DNA of 64,000 bases, taken from positions 18,503 through 82,502 of the forward strand of contig NZ_NMWT01000009.1 in the NCBI RefSeq assembly GCF_002860365.1. The letters are read 5' to 3'. Of the stretch, positions 1-8,424 are shown one piece after another (the first letter of the stretch is position 1; each line of letters opens with the position of its first letter). This DNA comes from Bifidobacterium parmae. GTDB taxonomy: Bacteria; Actinomycetota; Actinomycetes; Actinomycetales; Bifidobacteriaceae. The notes beneath the pieces were generated by a model. That model was not told the DNA's origin, made no database searches, and saw only the letters and a program-made list of their open reading frames with translations. The translations under genes and the position numbers were made by a program.

Positions 1-875
1 CGGACGCCACCGCGAAGGACATCATCCTCGCGATCATCGCGAAGATCGGCACCGGCGGCGGCCAGGGCCACGTCATCGAATACCGCGGCGAGGCGATCCG
101 CAACCTCACGATGGACGAGCGCATGACCGTGTGCAACATGTCCATCGAGGCGGGCGCGCGCGCCGGCATGATCGCGCCGGACGAGACCACGTTCGAATAC
201 CTGAAGGGCCGTCCGCACGCGCCGGAAGGCGAGATGTGGGACAAGGCCGTCGCGTACTGGAAGACGCTGAAGACCGATGACGACGCCGTCTTCGACAAGG
301 AGGTGGACATCGACGCGTCCCAGCTCGGACCCTACGTGACGTGGGGCACCAACCCGGGCCAGGGCCTGCCGATCACCGCGAACGTGCCGGTCCCGGCGGA
401 CATTGCCGACGCGACCAAGCGTTCCGCCGCCGAGCGCGCCATCGCGTACATGGGCCTGAAGCCGGGCATGCCGATCAAGGACATCGCCGTCGACACCGTG
501 TTCATCGGCTCCTGCACGAACGGCCGCATCGACGACCTGCGTCAGGCCGCCGCGATCATGAAGGGCCACCACAAGGCGAAGAACATCCACCGCGTGCTCG
601 TCGTGCCCGCCTCCTCGCGCGTGCGCCTGCAGGCGGAGAAGGAAGGACTCGACAAGGTGTTCGAGGACTTCGGCGCGGAATGGCGCAACGCCGGCTGCTC
701 GATGTGCCTCGGCATGAACCCGGACAAGATGGTGCCGGGCGAGCGCTCGATCTCCACGTCGAACCGCAATTTCGAAGGCCGTCAGGGCAAGGGCTCGCGC
801 ACGCACCTCGCGTCGCCCGCCGTCGCCGCCGCCACCGCGATCCGCGGCACGATCTCCAGCCCCGCCGATCTGTAA
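1..875 (+). CDS. leuC: 3-isopropylmalate dehydratase large subunit, 5'-truncated by window edge
   Basis: Large subunit of isopropylmalate isomerase, which converts 2-isopropylmalate to 3-isopropylmalate in leucine synthesis as a heterodimer with LeuD. The reading frame is open from base 3, so only about the last 290 residues of a protein usually near 465 residues are present. The aconitase-type 4Fe-4S ligands are visible: a cysteine in FIGSCTNGR and two in [10 protein letters not shown]. The C-terminal block with [10 protein letters not shown] and [11 protein letters not shown] is characteristic of LeuC. leuD follows on the same strand after 199 bases that hold a REP-like element. No frameshift is seen. 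Confidence 0.97.
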   Translation, partial: DATAKDIILAIIAKIGTGGGQGHVIEYRGEAIRNLTMDERMTVCNMSIEAGARAGMIAPDETTFEYLKGRPHAPEGEMWDKAVAYWKTLKTDDDAVFDKEVDIDASQLGPYVTWGTNPGQGLPITANVPVPADIADATKRSAAERAIAYMGLKPGMPIKDIAVDTVFIGSCTNGRIDDLRQAAAIMKGHHKAKNIHRVLVVPASSRVRLQAEKEGLDKVFEDFGAEWRNAGCSMCLGMNPDKMVPGERSISTSNRNFEGRQGKGSRTHLASPAVAAATAIRGTISSPADL

Positions 876-940
876 ACGGACCGCGCGCCGCGGACGCGCG
901 GACGATTCCCGTGCCCGATCGTACGGACGCCCCCATTCCG

Positions 941-1052
941 CTCCCGCTGGCGGGAGCTGTCGGCCGCAAGGCCGACTGAGGGTGGTCCGTGCGGTCACGA
1001 CGCCAACCACCCCCAGTCGGCTCCGCCGACAGCCCCCCCTCACAAGCGGGGC
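941..1052. repeat. REP-like element, copy A (two inverted arms)
   Basis: Intergenic element between leuC and leuD. The left arm carries CTCCCGCTGGCGGGAG, then GCTGTCGGC and GAGGGTGGT. The right arm has the complementary order, ACCACCCCC, AGTCGGC, GCCGACAGCC, and ends in a decayed copy of the hairpin. It belongs to the same family as the elements at 1774, 1905, 8156, 12283 and 15429. The leuD ribosome binding site lies right after it, so a folded transcript could influence leuD. Confidence 0.8.
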
Positions 1053-1074
1053 GACATCACAAAGGACTTTCATC

Positions 1075-1761
1075 ATGGAAAAACTCACCACGTTGACCGG
1101 CGTGGGCGTGCCGCTGCGCCGCTCCAACGTCGACACCGACCAGATCATCCCCGCCGTGTTCCTGAAGCGCGTCACCAAGACCGGCTTCGACGACGCGCTC
1201 TTCTACGCGTGGCGCCGTGATCCCGAGTTCGTGCTCAACAAGCCCGAATACGCGAAGGGCCAGATCCTCGTCGCAGGCCCCGAATTCGGCATCGGCTCCT
1301 CCCGCGAGCATGCGGTGTGGGCGTTGCATGATTATGGGTTCCGCGTCGTCATCGCGCCGAGCTTCGCCGACATCTTCTACGGCAACACGGCGAAGAACGG
1401 CGTGCTCGCGGCGATCATGCCGCAGGAGAGCGTCGAACTGCTGTGGAAGCTCCTCGAAGAGGAGCCGGGCCGCCCGATGACCGTCTCGCTCGAGGACCGC
1501 ACCGTGACCTGCGGCGACGTGACCCTCCCGTTCGAGGTGAACGACTACACGCGCTGGCGTCTGATGAACGGCTACGACGACATCGACCTGACGCTCCAGC
1601 ATGAGGACGACATCGCCGCCTACGAGAAGATGCGCGCCGAGAAGTTCCCGTTCAAGCCGAAGACCATCCCCGCCAAGCACCTCCCCGAAGAGCCCGTAGC
1701 CTCCGCCCGCGAGCCCGAATACGATTGGGCGGGCCCGTTGGCCGATCGCGGCATCATCTGA
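1075..1761 (+). CDS. leuD: 3-isopropylmalate dehydratase small subunit
   Basis: Partner of LeuC in the leucine pathway; it supplies the swivelling substrate-recognition domain. The start is ATG 1075, preceded by AAAGGA at 1061-1066. The frame stays open upstream to 982, but that part is REP-like repeat sequence and not LeuD-like. The product is 228 residues. Family blocks are seen: [16 protein letters not shown] near the N-terminus, [17 protein letters not shown] (the swivel-loop signature) and [15 protein letters not shown]. The leuC-leuD order is the usual bacterial arrangement and suggests co-transcription. Confidence 0.97.
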   Translation: MEKLTTLTGVGVPLRRSNVDTDQIIPAVFLKRVTKTGFDDALFYAWRRDPEFVLNKPEYAKGQILVAGPEFGIGSSREHAVWALHDYGFRVVIAPSFADIFYGNTAKNGVLAAIMPQESVELLWKLLEEEPGRPMTVSLEDRTVTCGDVTLPFEVNDYTRWRLMNGYDDIDLTLQHEDDIAAYEKMRAEKFPFKPKTIPAKHLPEEPVASAREPEYDWAGPLADRGII

Positions 1762-1773
1762 TTGACCTTGTCG

Positions 1774-1817
1774 CTCCCGCTGGCGGGAGCTGTCAGCCGC
1801 AGGCTGACTGAGGGTGG
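1774..1817. repeat. REP-like element, copy B (single arm)
   Basis: A single left arm: CTCCCGCTGGCGGGAG hairpin, GCTGTCAGCC, GGCTGACTGAGGGTGG. It begins 12 bases after the leuD stop codon and may serve as the 3' hairpin of the leu transcript. No poly-T follows. Confidence 0.7.
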
Positions 1818-1904
1818 CCCCGCCGACGGGAGGCGTCGGCTGTGACCGGCCGAGTGCTCCCCGCCGGTGGGGATTGACGCCTGCAGGCCGGCTGAGTGCT
1901 CTCG

Positions 1905-2036
1905 CTCCCGCTGGCGGGAGCTGTCGAACGCAGTGAGACTGAGGGTGGTCTTTGAGGGTGGTCTTCCGGCCGGCCCCGATATCGCGCCACTAACCACCCC
2001 CAGTCGGCTTCGCCGACAGCCCCCGCCAGCGGGGGC
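1905..2036. repeat. REP-like element, copy C (two inverted arms)
   Basis: The left arm starts with CTCCCGCTGGCGGGAG and GCTGTCG, followed by a duplicated GAGGGTGGTCTT. The right arm reads ACCACCCCCAGTCGGC, GCCGACAGCCC and ends in CCCGCCAGCGGGGGC. The two arms are inverted and flank about 50 bases of spacer, as in copies A, E and F. Confidence 0.75.
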
Positions 2037-2187
2037 GAGCTCTGACCCGTAGGGCGCCCGACAGCCGGGATGCGCAATCGCCCTCCGCCGGTGGGGCGGG
2101 CTTGGGGCGACTTCTTCCTTATCGTCGCGCGGGCGACCGCCCTCCGCCGGTGGGGGCGCCTTTTGCTTTCCTCCTGTGGGCCATTCG

Positions 2188-2216
2188 TTCCGTCTATCAA
2201 GACATCGCTCTATACT
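2188..2216 (+). promoter_or_regulatory. Possible promoter of the CAP/Ig-like surface protein gene
   Basis: TTCCGT at 2188-2193 and TATACT at 2211-2216 are 17 bases apart. The -10 box is good and the -35 box is weak. The start codon lies about 97 bases downstream. This is inferred from sequence alone. Confidence 0.4.
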
Positions 2217-2312
2217 TGACCGCGTATGCAAGGATGCCCTCGCCGTCGCTTGTCGGCTTCGCCGCCGCGGGCGCTCCGGGGCGTTCACGATCGTGAAGTA
2301 TGGAGAAGGAAG

Positions 2313-5300
2313 ATGTCGAAGAACATCATGACGCGAGTGGGGATGGGGGTCGTCGGCGCGCTCGCCAGCGCGGCGATGCTCTTCTGTGCCCTGCCCGCTC
2401 AGGCGGCCACCGGTTGGAGTGCGCTGTCCACTACGGAAAAGAAGTCGTCCTACGGCTACTTCGTCTGGAAGTCCGAGAACGCGTCGGATGCCTCCGAGAA
2501 GGCCACCGCTGCGGATGCGGCCGATTTGTTGAAGACCGCCCATTTTAAGGATTTGACCAATATCGGAGCCGCGGATGATGCAACGTCCTTGGCTAACATG
2601 GAAGTTTCCATCGAACAGATTATTTCCATCAATGCTTTCCGCTCTTCATTGACGAATGAGCCGTGCCGCACTGATTTGCCGAAGGGAAACCCGGCTCGTG
2701 CATGTGATGATAATGGTAGCGGGCTGACTCCTCTGAAGGTCACCGATAAGATGATGGCCGCGTCGCAGTCCAATGTCAATTATTCATCGCATCATTGGGG
2801 GCATGCGGCCAATAACGGTCAGAATTGGGATTTCGCTCTCGAAAATCTCTATACCAGTAGTGCCTACAATCCGTGGACCTCGGATAATCAGTCTGCGGCG
2901 GTAAAAAGCTGGTATTCGGAAATCAGTAATTACGATGACCATCCGTTGGATTGTGGCTCTTCTGCCCAAATCGGCCATTACCGTGCTTTGACCAATAAGA
3001 TTTGTGTCACGAATGAGACCAAGGTTGAGGTTCTTCCGTTCTCCACGACTGGTTTGGCCATTGCTCGGCACGCGAATTTCAATGGAAACGATTATGCGAA
3101 TGGCATGACTCAATCTCAGGTGTATGGAGGCATGCAGTGGATGGGTTCATCCGGGTATGAATACGATGCTTCCAACTATCTCAGCGATTTCAAGGCCTAC
3201 GTCGCCAAGGTGAATGAGCTGGGCAAGAAGTACACCGTCACGTTCGACTCGAACGGCGGTTCCGCCGTGGCCACGCAGACCGTGGATTCCGGTAGCGTCG
3301 CGACCTCGCCGACCGCGCCGACCAGGTCCGGCTACACGTTCGGCGGCTGGTACTCCGACGCGAAGCTCACCACCAAGTACGACTTCAACTCCGGCGTCAC
3401 CGGCAACATCACCCTGTACGCGAAGTGGGATCCGATCACCATCACCTCGCTCGATGACGCCACCGCCGTCTCCACGCCCGCCGGCGTGGCCCCGACCCTG
3501 CCCGCACAGGTGACCGCCCACTATAGCGACGGCTCCGAGCAGCCGGTCGATGTCACGTGGGATTCCATCGCCCCGAACAAGTACGCCACGGCGGGTAAGC
3601 GCTTCACCGTGAACGGCACCGTCAGCGGCACCGCCATCAAGGCCAAGGTCACGGTGAACGTGACCGACGCCGTGCCGACCGGTGCCGTCGCCGCGCAGTC
3701 CTCCGTCTCCACGATCGCCACGCACGCGCCCGATCTGAGCCAGGTCAAGGCGACCGTTACCTACTCCGACGGCGCCACGCAGCAGGCCGACGTCACGTGG
3801 GATGCCGTCACCCCGGACCAGTACGCCTCTGAGAACGCCAACGGCTTCGACGTGAACGGCACGGTCGCCGTGGGCGACAAGTCCTTCACCGTCACCGTGA
3901 AGGTGATCGTCACCGCGCGCACCATCGCGTCCGTCACCGCGCCGGCCGACCAGACCGTCGACTCCGGCAACGAACCCACGTACCCGGACACCGTCGACGT
4001 CACGTACAACGACGGCGAAACCGGCACCGCGAACGTCACGTGGACGAAGCTCACCAAGGCCGAGTACGGCAAGCGCGCCGGCGGCGAGTTCACCGTCAAC
4101 GGCACCGTCGACGGATACGCGAAGGGCGTCTCCTTCAAGGTGACCGTCAAGCCCGCCACCGTCCAGTCCGTCGAGCCGTCCGCCACCACCGCGCAGACCG
4201 TCGTCGACCAGACGCCGGACCTGAGCAGCATCACGGCGACCGTCACCTACTCCAATGGCGACACCGAGACTGCGGGCATCGACTGGCCGCAGCTCACCAA
4301 GGACCAGTTCAAGACCGTAGGCGACCGCGTGCAGGTCACCGGTTCTGTGACCGTCGACGACACGAAGCATGACGTCACCGTCACCGTGACCGTGGTCAAC
4401 GCCACCGTCACGAAGGTCGAATCCCCGCAGCTCGCCGCGGGCGCCGACGCCAACGTGACCGTCGACTCCGGCACGTCGCCCGAAACCGCGCTCAACGCGC
4501 TGAAGGCGACCGTCACGTGGTCGAACAGCACCACGACGCAGGAATCCGTGACATGGGACGAGCCGAACAAGGCCGACTACACCAACCGTAAGGGCGGAAC
4601 GTTCCCCGTCAACGGCACCGTCACCATCGCCGGTACGGACTACCCGGTGAAGGCCACCTACAAGGTCAATCCGGCCACCGCGCAGAAGGCCGAGCTGGCC
4701 GACGGCACCACCACGGTCACCGTCGACTCCGGCACCGATCCGACCGGCGAGCTGCCGAAGACCGCGACCGTCACCTGGTCCAACGGCGACACGACCACGA
4801 GCCCGATCACGTGGGTCACCACGTCCTACACGAAGGACGACTACGCGAAGCGCGAGGGCGGTTCCTTCACCGTCAAGGGCAAGGCCACCGGACTCGACGT
4901 GACCGTCACCGTCAAGGTCAACCCGGCCACCGTGACCGTCCACACCGAGCCCGTGACCATCGGCACCACGGTCGGCGTGCAGCCGAACCTGCCGGATCAC
5001 ACCACCGCCGAGTGGTCCAACGGCGAGACCGACACCATCGCCGTCACGTGGCCGGCCATCGCCGCAGACAAGCTCGACACGACCGGTTCGTTCGAGCTTG
5101 AAAGCAACCCGTTCACCGTGGACGGCAAGGACTACACGATCAAGGCGACCGTCACCGTGACGGCGGCCACCGTGCAGTCCGTCGACCGCGACGTGAAGGT
5201 CACGACCACCGCCGGCAAGGCGCCCGTCCTGCCGAAGACCGTCAAGGCCCACTGGTCCGACGGCTCCACGACCGACGCGGCCGTGACGTGGAACGACGTG

Positions 5301-5558
5301 CCCGCCGCCAAGTACGCGAAGGCCGGCACCTTCTCCGTGAAGGGCGTCGCCACCGTGAACGGCACCGACTACGAGGTGACCGCCACCGTGACCGTCACCT
5401 CCGGCGACAAGCTGGTGCAGACCCCGAGCAACAACACGAACGCGAACAACACGCTGACGACCACCGGCTCCAGCGTCGCGATCATCGCGGTCATCGTCGT
5501 GCTGCTGGTCATCGCCGCCGTCGCGCTCTTCGTTCTCACCAAGCGCAAGAAGCAGTGA
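2313..5558 (+). CDS. Secreted, membrane-anchored CAP-domain protein with B-repeat and eight Ig-like repeats
   Basis: Surface protein of 1081 residues. ATG 2313 has GAGAAGGAAG just upstream and opens a signal peptide ending near AQAA; a longer frame from 2226 lacks signal-like character. Residues about 60-300 resemble a CAP/SCP domain: SSHHWGHA, ENLY, a YSEIS helix and QIGHYRALTN supply the expected His/Glu pairs. Residues about 304-375 form a Listeria-Bacteroides (InlB B-type) repeat with SGYTFGGWYSD and ITLYAKW. Eight Ig-like (Big_4-like) repeats of about 80 residues follow, each with YSDG/WSNG, VTW and VNGT blocks. The C-terminus has LTTTG, a membrane helix and KRKKQ; LTTTG is only a degenerate LPXTG motif, so sortase anchoring is uncertain. 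DNA from about 2530 to 3190 is clearly AT-richer than the rest. Likely role is adhesion or surface interaction (inference). Confidence 0.85.
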   Translation: MSKNIMTRVGMGVVGALASAAMLFCALPAQAATGWSALSTTEKKSSYGYFVWKSENASDASEKATAADAADLLKTAHFKDLTNIGAADDATSLANMEVSIEQIISINAFRSSLTNEPCRTDLPKGNPARACDDNGSGLTPLKVTDKMMAASQSNVNYSSHHWGHAANNGQNWDFALENLYTSSAYNPWTSDNQSAAVKSWYSEISNYDDHPLDCGSSAQIGHYRALTNKICVTNETKVEVLPFSTTGLAIARHANFNGNDYANGMTQSQVYGGMQWMGSSGYEYDASNYLSDFKAYVAKVNELGKKYTVTFDSNGGSAVATQTVDSGSVATSPTAPTRSGYTFGGWYSDAKLTTKYDFNSGVTGNITLYAKWDPITITSLDDATAVSTPAGVAPTLPAQVTAHYSDGSEQPVDVTWDSIAPNKYATAGKRFTVNGTVSGTAIKAKVTVNVTDAVPTGAVAAQSSVSTIATHAPDLSQVKATVTYSDGATQQADVTWDAVTPDQYASENANGFDVNGTVAVGDKSFTVTVKVIVTARTIASVTAPADQTVDSGNEPTYPDTVDVTYNDGETGTANVTWTKLTKAEYGKRAGGEFTVNGTVDGYAKGVSFKVTVKPATVQSVEPSATTAQTVVDQTPDLSSITATVTYSNGDTETAGIDWPQLTKDQFKTVGDRVQVTGSVTVDDTKHDVTVTVTVVNATVTKVESPQLAAGADANVTVDSGTSPETALNALKATVTWSNSTTTQESVTWDEPNKADYTNRKGGTFPVNGTVTIAGTDYPVKATYKVNPATAQKAELADGTTTVTVDSGTDPTGELPKTATVTWSNGDTTTSPITWVTTSYTKDDYAKREGGSFTVKGKATGLDVTVTVKVNPATVTVHTEPVTIGTTVGVQPNLPDHTTAEWSNGETDTIAVTWPAIAADKLDTTGSFELESNPFTVDGKDYTIKATVTVTAATVQSVDRDVKVTTTAGKAPVLPKTVKAHWSDGSTTDAAVTWNDVPAAKYAKAGTFSVKGVATVNGTDYEVTATVTVTSGDKLVQTPSNNTNANNTLTTTGSSVAIIAVIVVLLVIAAVALFVLTKRKKQ

Positions 5559-5634
5559 CGCGCCCCGGTCCGCAGGGCTGAACCGAACGCGTGAAACCGG
5601 TCAGCGGTAGTTGCCGCCGACGAATCAGCCCCCT

Positions 5635-5673
5635 GAAGTGGCCTCCTTCCCCATCCGGGAAGGAGGCCACTTC
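5635..5673. terminator. Bidirectional hairpin between convergent genes
   Basis: A perfect 17-bp stem (5635-5651 with 5657-5673, arm beginning GAAGTGGCCTCC) around a 5-base loop. It sits between the stop of the surface protein gene and the stop of the minus-strand PH-domain gene, where a shared terminator is expected. It lacks a long T-run. Confidence 0.7.
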
Positions 5674-5699
5674 GCGTATTCGCCCCACATCACGGGCCG

Positions 5700-7391
5700 T
5701 CACCGCCCGGTGAACCACGCTTCGAGCGCGTCCGCGTCGGCACGTTGCAGAAACCGGAACCGGATCCGGGCCATGCCGTTCATCACGAACAGGCGCATGC
5801 GCAGACCCTCCACGCCACGCGCGTCGCGCCACGGCGTGGTCATGCGCGTCACCGACTGCACGCGCGCCCGCCGCGTCACCATCGCGAACAACCCCCACCG
5901 CGTCGCCCCCGTCACCAGAATCCGGTGCGGAAGAGCATCGCCATCCGGCAGAATCACGTACCCCTCGGTTCGCGATTGCAGCCACCGGCAGACCGTCCAC
6001 CACGATCCCGCCGCAAGCGGCACGATCATCACCCACCACGGCCACGAGCCGGTCGCCGGGCCGCCCACGCCCACAAGCAGTGTGGCGACGGCCGTCGCGG
6101 CGAGCGGCATCGTCACGTAGTACCGTGCGAGGCCGAGACCCGTGCGACGGGTCGGTGCCGTCGCGGCGAACATGTCCGGGACATCCCATTCGGGCAGCAT
6201 CACGCGCAACGTCACAGCCACGCGGCGTGCGCCGATGACCGGCAACACGACCGCGGCGGACGCGACATCGTCATCCTTCGTCGCGGCTGACAATCCGAGC
6301 CGCACCGAACACAATCCGAACGCGCGGCGCGGCAACGACTGCGACACGACGATCGTCTGCACGCGGGCCGTCGGAATCGTTGTCGCGCGACGCGTGAACA
6401 GGCCGCGTTCGACGATCAGGTCGTCGCCGCGCCGCCGCACCTCGAACCCGTGGAAATGCAGCAGGGAGATCACGACGCTGACGAGCATCAGCAGGACGAC
6501 GCATGCCAGGACGAGCAGCGCGATCGCAACGGCGCCCTGCGAGGCGTAGTCGCCGATCGACCGTTCCGCGGTGCGCGTGAGCGCGTGGGGCAGCATGTCC
6601 TGCGCATTCTGGACGAACCCGAACACGACGATCGCGGCCGCGACGATACGCGGATCAGTGACGGCGAACAGAAGGATGTCGCGCGTCGATGCACGGAACA
6701 CGGGTGCGCGGGTGGGGCAGGAGGTGACGATGCCGGCGCGCGGAGTGGTGGGGACGGTCGCGGTGCTGGTTACCGTGTCGGTGGCTGCCGTGGCGACCCC
6801 ATCCGTGGCGGTCCCGGTCGTGGAGGCTCCGGTCGGGGAATCGGCGTCGGTCCGCGGTGTCGAGGTGCCGAATCGTGCCGCGCCGGACGCGTCGGCACGT
6901 CGGCGTTCCAACTCATCCTGCAATGCGGCCGGAACCGCGCTCAGATCGATGTCGGCGTCGTCGCCGACCGGAGAGACCGTCAGGCGGATCACGCCGAACG
7001 GGCGCAGACACCACGGGCTCGCGCTGTTCACCGCATGGATCGAACCATAGGCGATGGCGCGACGCCTGTGGAACAGCACGCCGGAACGGTATTCGAGCAT
7101 CGTGGCGGACAGTCGGTATCGGGTCGACAGCCACGCGCAGAGCGGCGCGACCGCCACGTAGGCGACGATCGCCGCGGCCGCCAGCCACAGCCACCATTCA
7201 TGCCGCATCAGCGAAACGCGGACGATCACGATGAACGAGAGCAGCAGCGAGACCGTGCCCTTCGCGTTCGACGCCACACGCACGATCAGCGCCGCCGGGT
7301 GGAGCCGACGCCAGCGGAGTGCGGCTGTGGCGGGAGCGGGTGCTGCGGGAGTTGGGGCTGAGGGGGCTGAGGCTGTGGCGGGAGAGGGCAT
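5700..7391 (-). CDS. PH-domain (YdbT-type) membrane protein
   Basis: 563-residue integral membrane protein of the bacterial PH-domain (bPH2, formerly DUF304) family. ATG 7391 is preceded by GGGAGG, and the codon overlaps the stop of the upstream partner gene (TGATG), so the two are probably translationally coupled. The N-terminus is Ala/Pro-rich, then paired membrane helices are followed by a PH block (RYRLSATMLEYRSGVLFHRRRAI, shown here as two parts: YRLSATMLEY and GVLFHRRRAI). Two more helix-plus-PH units follow (FEVRRRGDDLIVERGLFTR and MRLFVMNG regions). In Bacillus subtilis the YdbS/YdbT pair contributes to bacteriocin resistance; the biochemical role is unknown. A Ser/Thr/Asp-rich linker separates the first two units. 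Confidence 0.8.
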   Translation of the reverse strand: MPSPATASAPSAPTPAAPAPATAALRWRRLHPAALIVRVASNAKGTVSLLLSFIVIVRVSLMRHEWWLWLAAAAIVAYVAVAPLCAWLSTRYRLSATMLEYRSGVLFHRRRAIAYGSIHAVNSASPWCLRPFGVIRLTVSPVGDDADIDLSAVPAALQDELERRRADASGAARFGTSTPRTDADSPTGASTTGTATDGVATAATDTVTSTATVPTTPRAGIVTSCPTRAPVFRASTRDILLFAVTDPRIVAAAIVVFGFVQNAQDMLPHALTRTAERSIGDYASQGAVAIALLVLACVVLLMLVSVVISLLHFHGFEVRRRGDDLIVERGLFTRRATTIPTARVQTIVVSQSLPRRAFGLCSVRLGLSAATKDDDVASAAVVLPVIGARRVAVTLRVMLPEWDVPDMFAATAPTRRTGLGLARYYVTMPLAATAVATLLVGVGGPATGSWPWWVMIVPLAAGSWWTVCRWLQSRTEGYVILPDGDALPHRILVTGATRWGLFAMVTRRARVQSVTRMTTPWRDARGVEGLRMRLFVMNGMARIRFRFLQRADADALEAWFTGR

Positions 7392-7912
7392 CACAGGTCC
7401 TCCCTGGCGTCGGCCACGCGGTCCGCGATCGTCGCGACCATGCGTTCGGCCTCCGCGGTGTCCAACGCGGCGATCTCGGTCGTGTCGGCCGCTGTATGCA
7501 CGACCACCGTGGTCAATCCGAACCGGCGCTGCACCGGATTCTGCCGCGTGTCCACATGTTGCACGCGGTTGTACGGAGTGGTCGTGGATCTGCGCCACAA
7601 CCAGCCGGTGCGTGTGGCGAGGTCGCGCTCGCCGATGCGGAAACGCGTGAACGCGTACCGGTATTTCGTCTGCAACGGCTGGGTCGCGAGGTCGCCGACC
7701 GCGTAGGCCGCGGCGAGCGCGGCGACCAGCTGCGTCCAGAACCCCCACCAATCGTGGGATATGCAGATCGCCATGAACACGCCGCACGCCGCCAGCCAGA
7801 CCGCGCACTGGATCGCCTCGTTGATGAGCCACACCGTCCGCACCCGCTCCGGCAGCGCACGCCACACGGTTTCGGCCATGTCGCCGCTCCCCGTGTGGTC
7901 GTTGCGCGTCAT
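7391..7912 (-). CDS. PH-domain (YdbS-type) membrane protein
   Basis: Small partner of the YdbT-type gene, 173 residues from ATG 7912, which has GGGAGG 8 bases upstream. Two membrane helices (AIQCAVWLAACGVFM and a second around WTQLVAALAAAYAV) precede one PH domain with KYRYAFTRFRIGERD and NRVQHVDTRQNPVQRRFGL, the family hallmark. The frame is open upstream: an alternative ATG 8248 would add 112 residues encoded by a REP-like element and eight or nine 9-residue units of the type TGNPDGTDG. Start choice therefore decides whether the repeats are translated; I favour 7912 because of its ribosome binding site. Confidence 0.75.
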   Translation of the reverse strand: MTRNDHTGSGDMAETVWRALPERVRTVWLINEAIQCAVWLAACGVFMAICISHDWWGFWTQLVAALAAAYAVGDLATQPLQTKYRYAFTRFRIGERDLATRTGWLWRRSTTTPYNRVQHVDTRQNPVQRRFGLTTVVVHTAADTTEIAALDTAEAERMVATIADRVADAREDL

Positions 7913-7924
7913 GTCTGCCGCCTC

Positions 7925-8160
7925 CCGGGTTCCTCGTTCCACTCCCGCTGTCCGGGTTTCTCGTTCTGCTCCCGCTGTCCGGGTTCCCTGTTCCGCTCCG
8001 TCGTCTGGGTTCCCTGTTTCGTCAGCGTAGTCCGGGTTTCTCGTTCCGCCCGTGCCGTCTGGGTTCCCTGTTTCGCCAGCGTCGTCCGGGTTCCCCGTTC
8101 CGCCCGCGTAGTCCGGGTTTCTCGTTCCGTCCGTGCCGTCCGGGTTCCCCGTTCTGCCCC
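7925..8160 (-). repeat. 27-bp tandem repeat upstream of, or in frame with, the YdbS-type gene
   Basis: About eight imperfect copies of a 27-base unit containing CCGGGTT(T/C)C and TTCCGCC. Read on the minus strand in the frame of the PH-domain gene they give 9-residue units such as TRNPDYAGG and TGNPDDAGE. All copies keep a multiple of three and no stop occurs. The array abuts REP-like copy D. Confidence 0.75.
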
Positions 8161-8199
8161 CGCTGGCGGGGGCTGTCGGCGCAGCCGACTGGGGGTGGT
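8156..8199. repeat. REP-like element, copy D (single arm)
   Basis: GCCCCCGCTGGCGGGGGC hairpin followed by TGTCGGC, GCCGACTGGGGGTGGT. This is the best single-arm copy and it lies directly next to the 27-bp repeats, in an open frame continuous with the YdbS-type gene. Confidence 0.8.
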
Positions 8200-8424
8200 C
8201 GTGCTCCCACCCTCTGATGTTGTTGATGCCCTCCTTGAGTCCGTTCATACGCTTCACTGTATCGAATATATCGAATCGAGGTGTATCGAGCGAGGCGTGG
8301 CGCTGCCGTCCATACGTATGCTTGCGGGCTTTGCGATTCGCCATGGTGGTCGGCTCACGATGCTTGGCCATGATGTTCAATGAACGGTCATGTTACGTTC
8401 AGGAACGGGGAATAGGTTGGCACC

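Larger units (their letters stand above)
1762..2312. other. Gene-free spacer between leuD and the surface protein gene
   Basis: 551 bases with no convincing gene. It holds REP-like copies B and C, further fragments of the type CTCCGCCGGTGGGG (about 1859, 2085 and 2140), and near its end a possible promoter for the downstream gene: TTCCGT 2188-2193, 17-base spacer, TATACT 2211-2216. Open frames over this stretch are low-complexity readings of the repeats. Confidence 0.6.

Noticed and set aside
3147-5252. 701-residue open frame on the minus strand
   Set aside because: Antisense shadow of the Ig-like repeats, with Gly/Asp/Val/Arg composition caused by GC-rich codons of the plus-strand gene; no family-like motifs.
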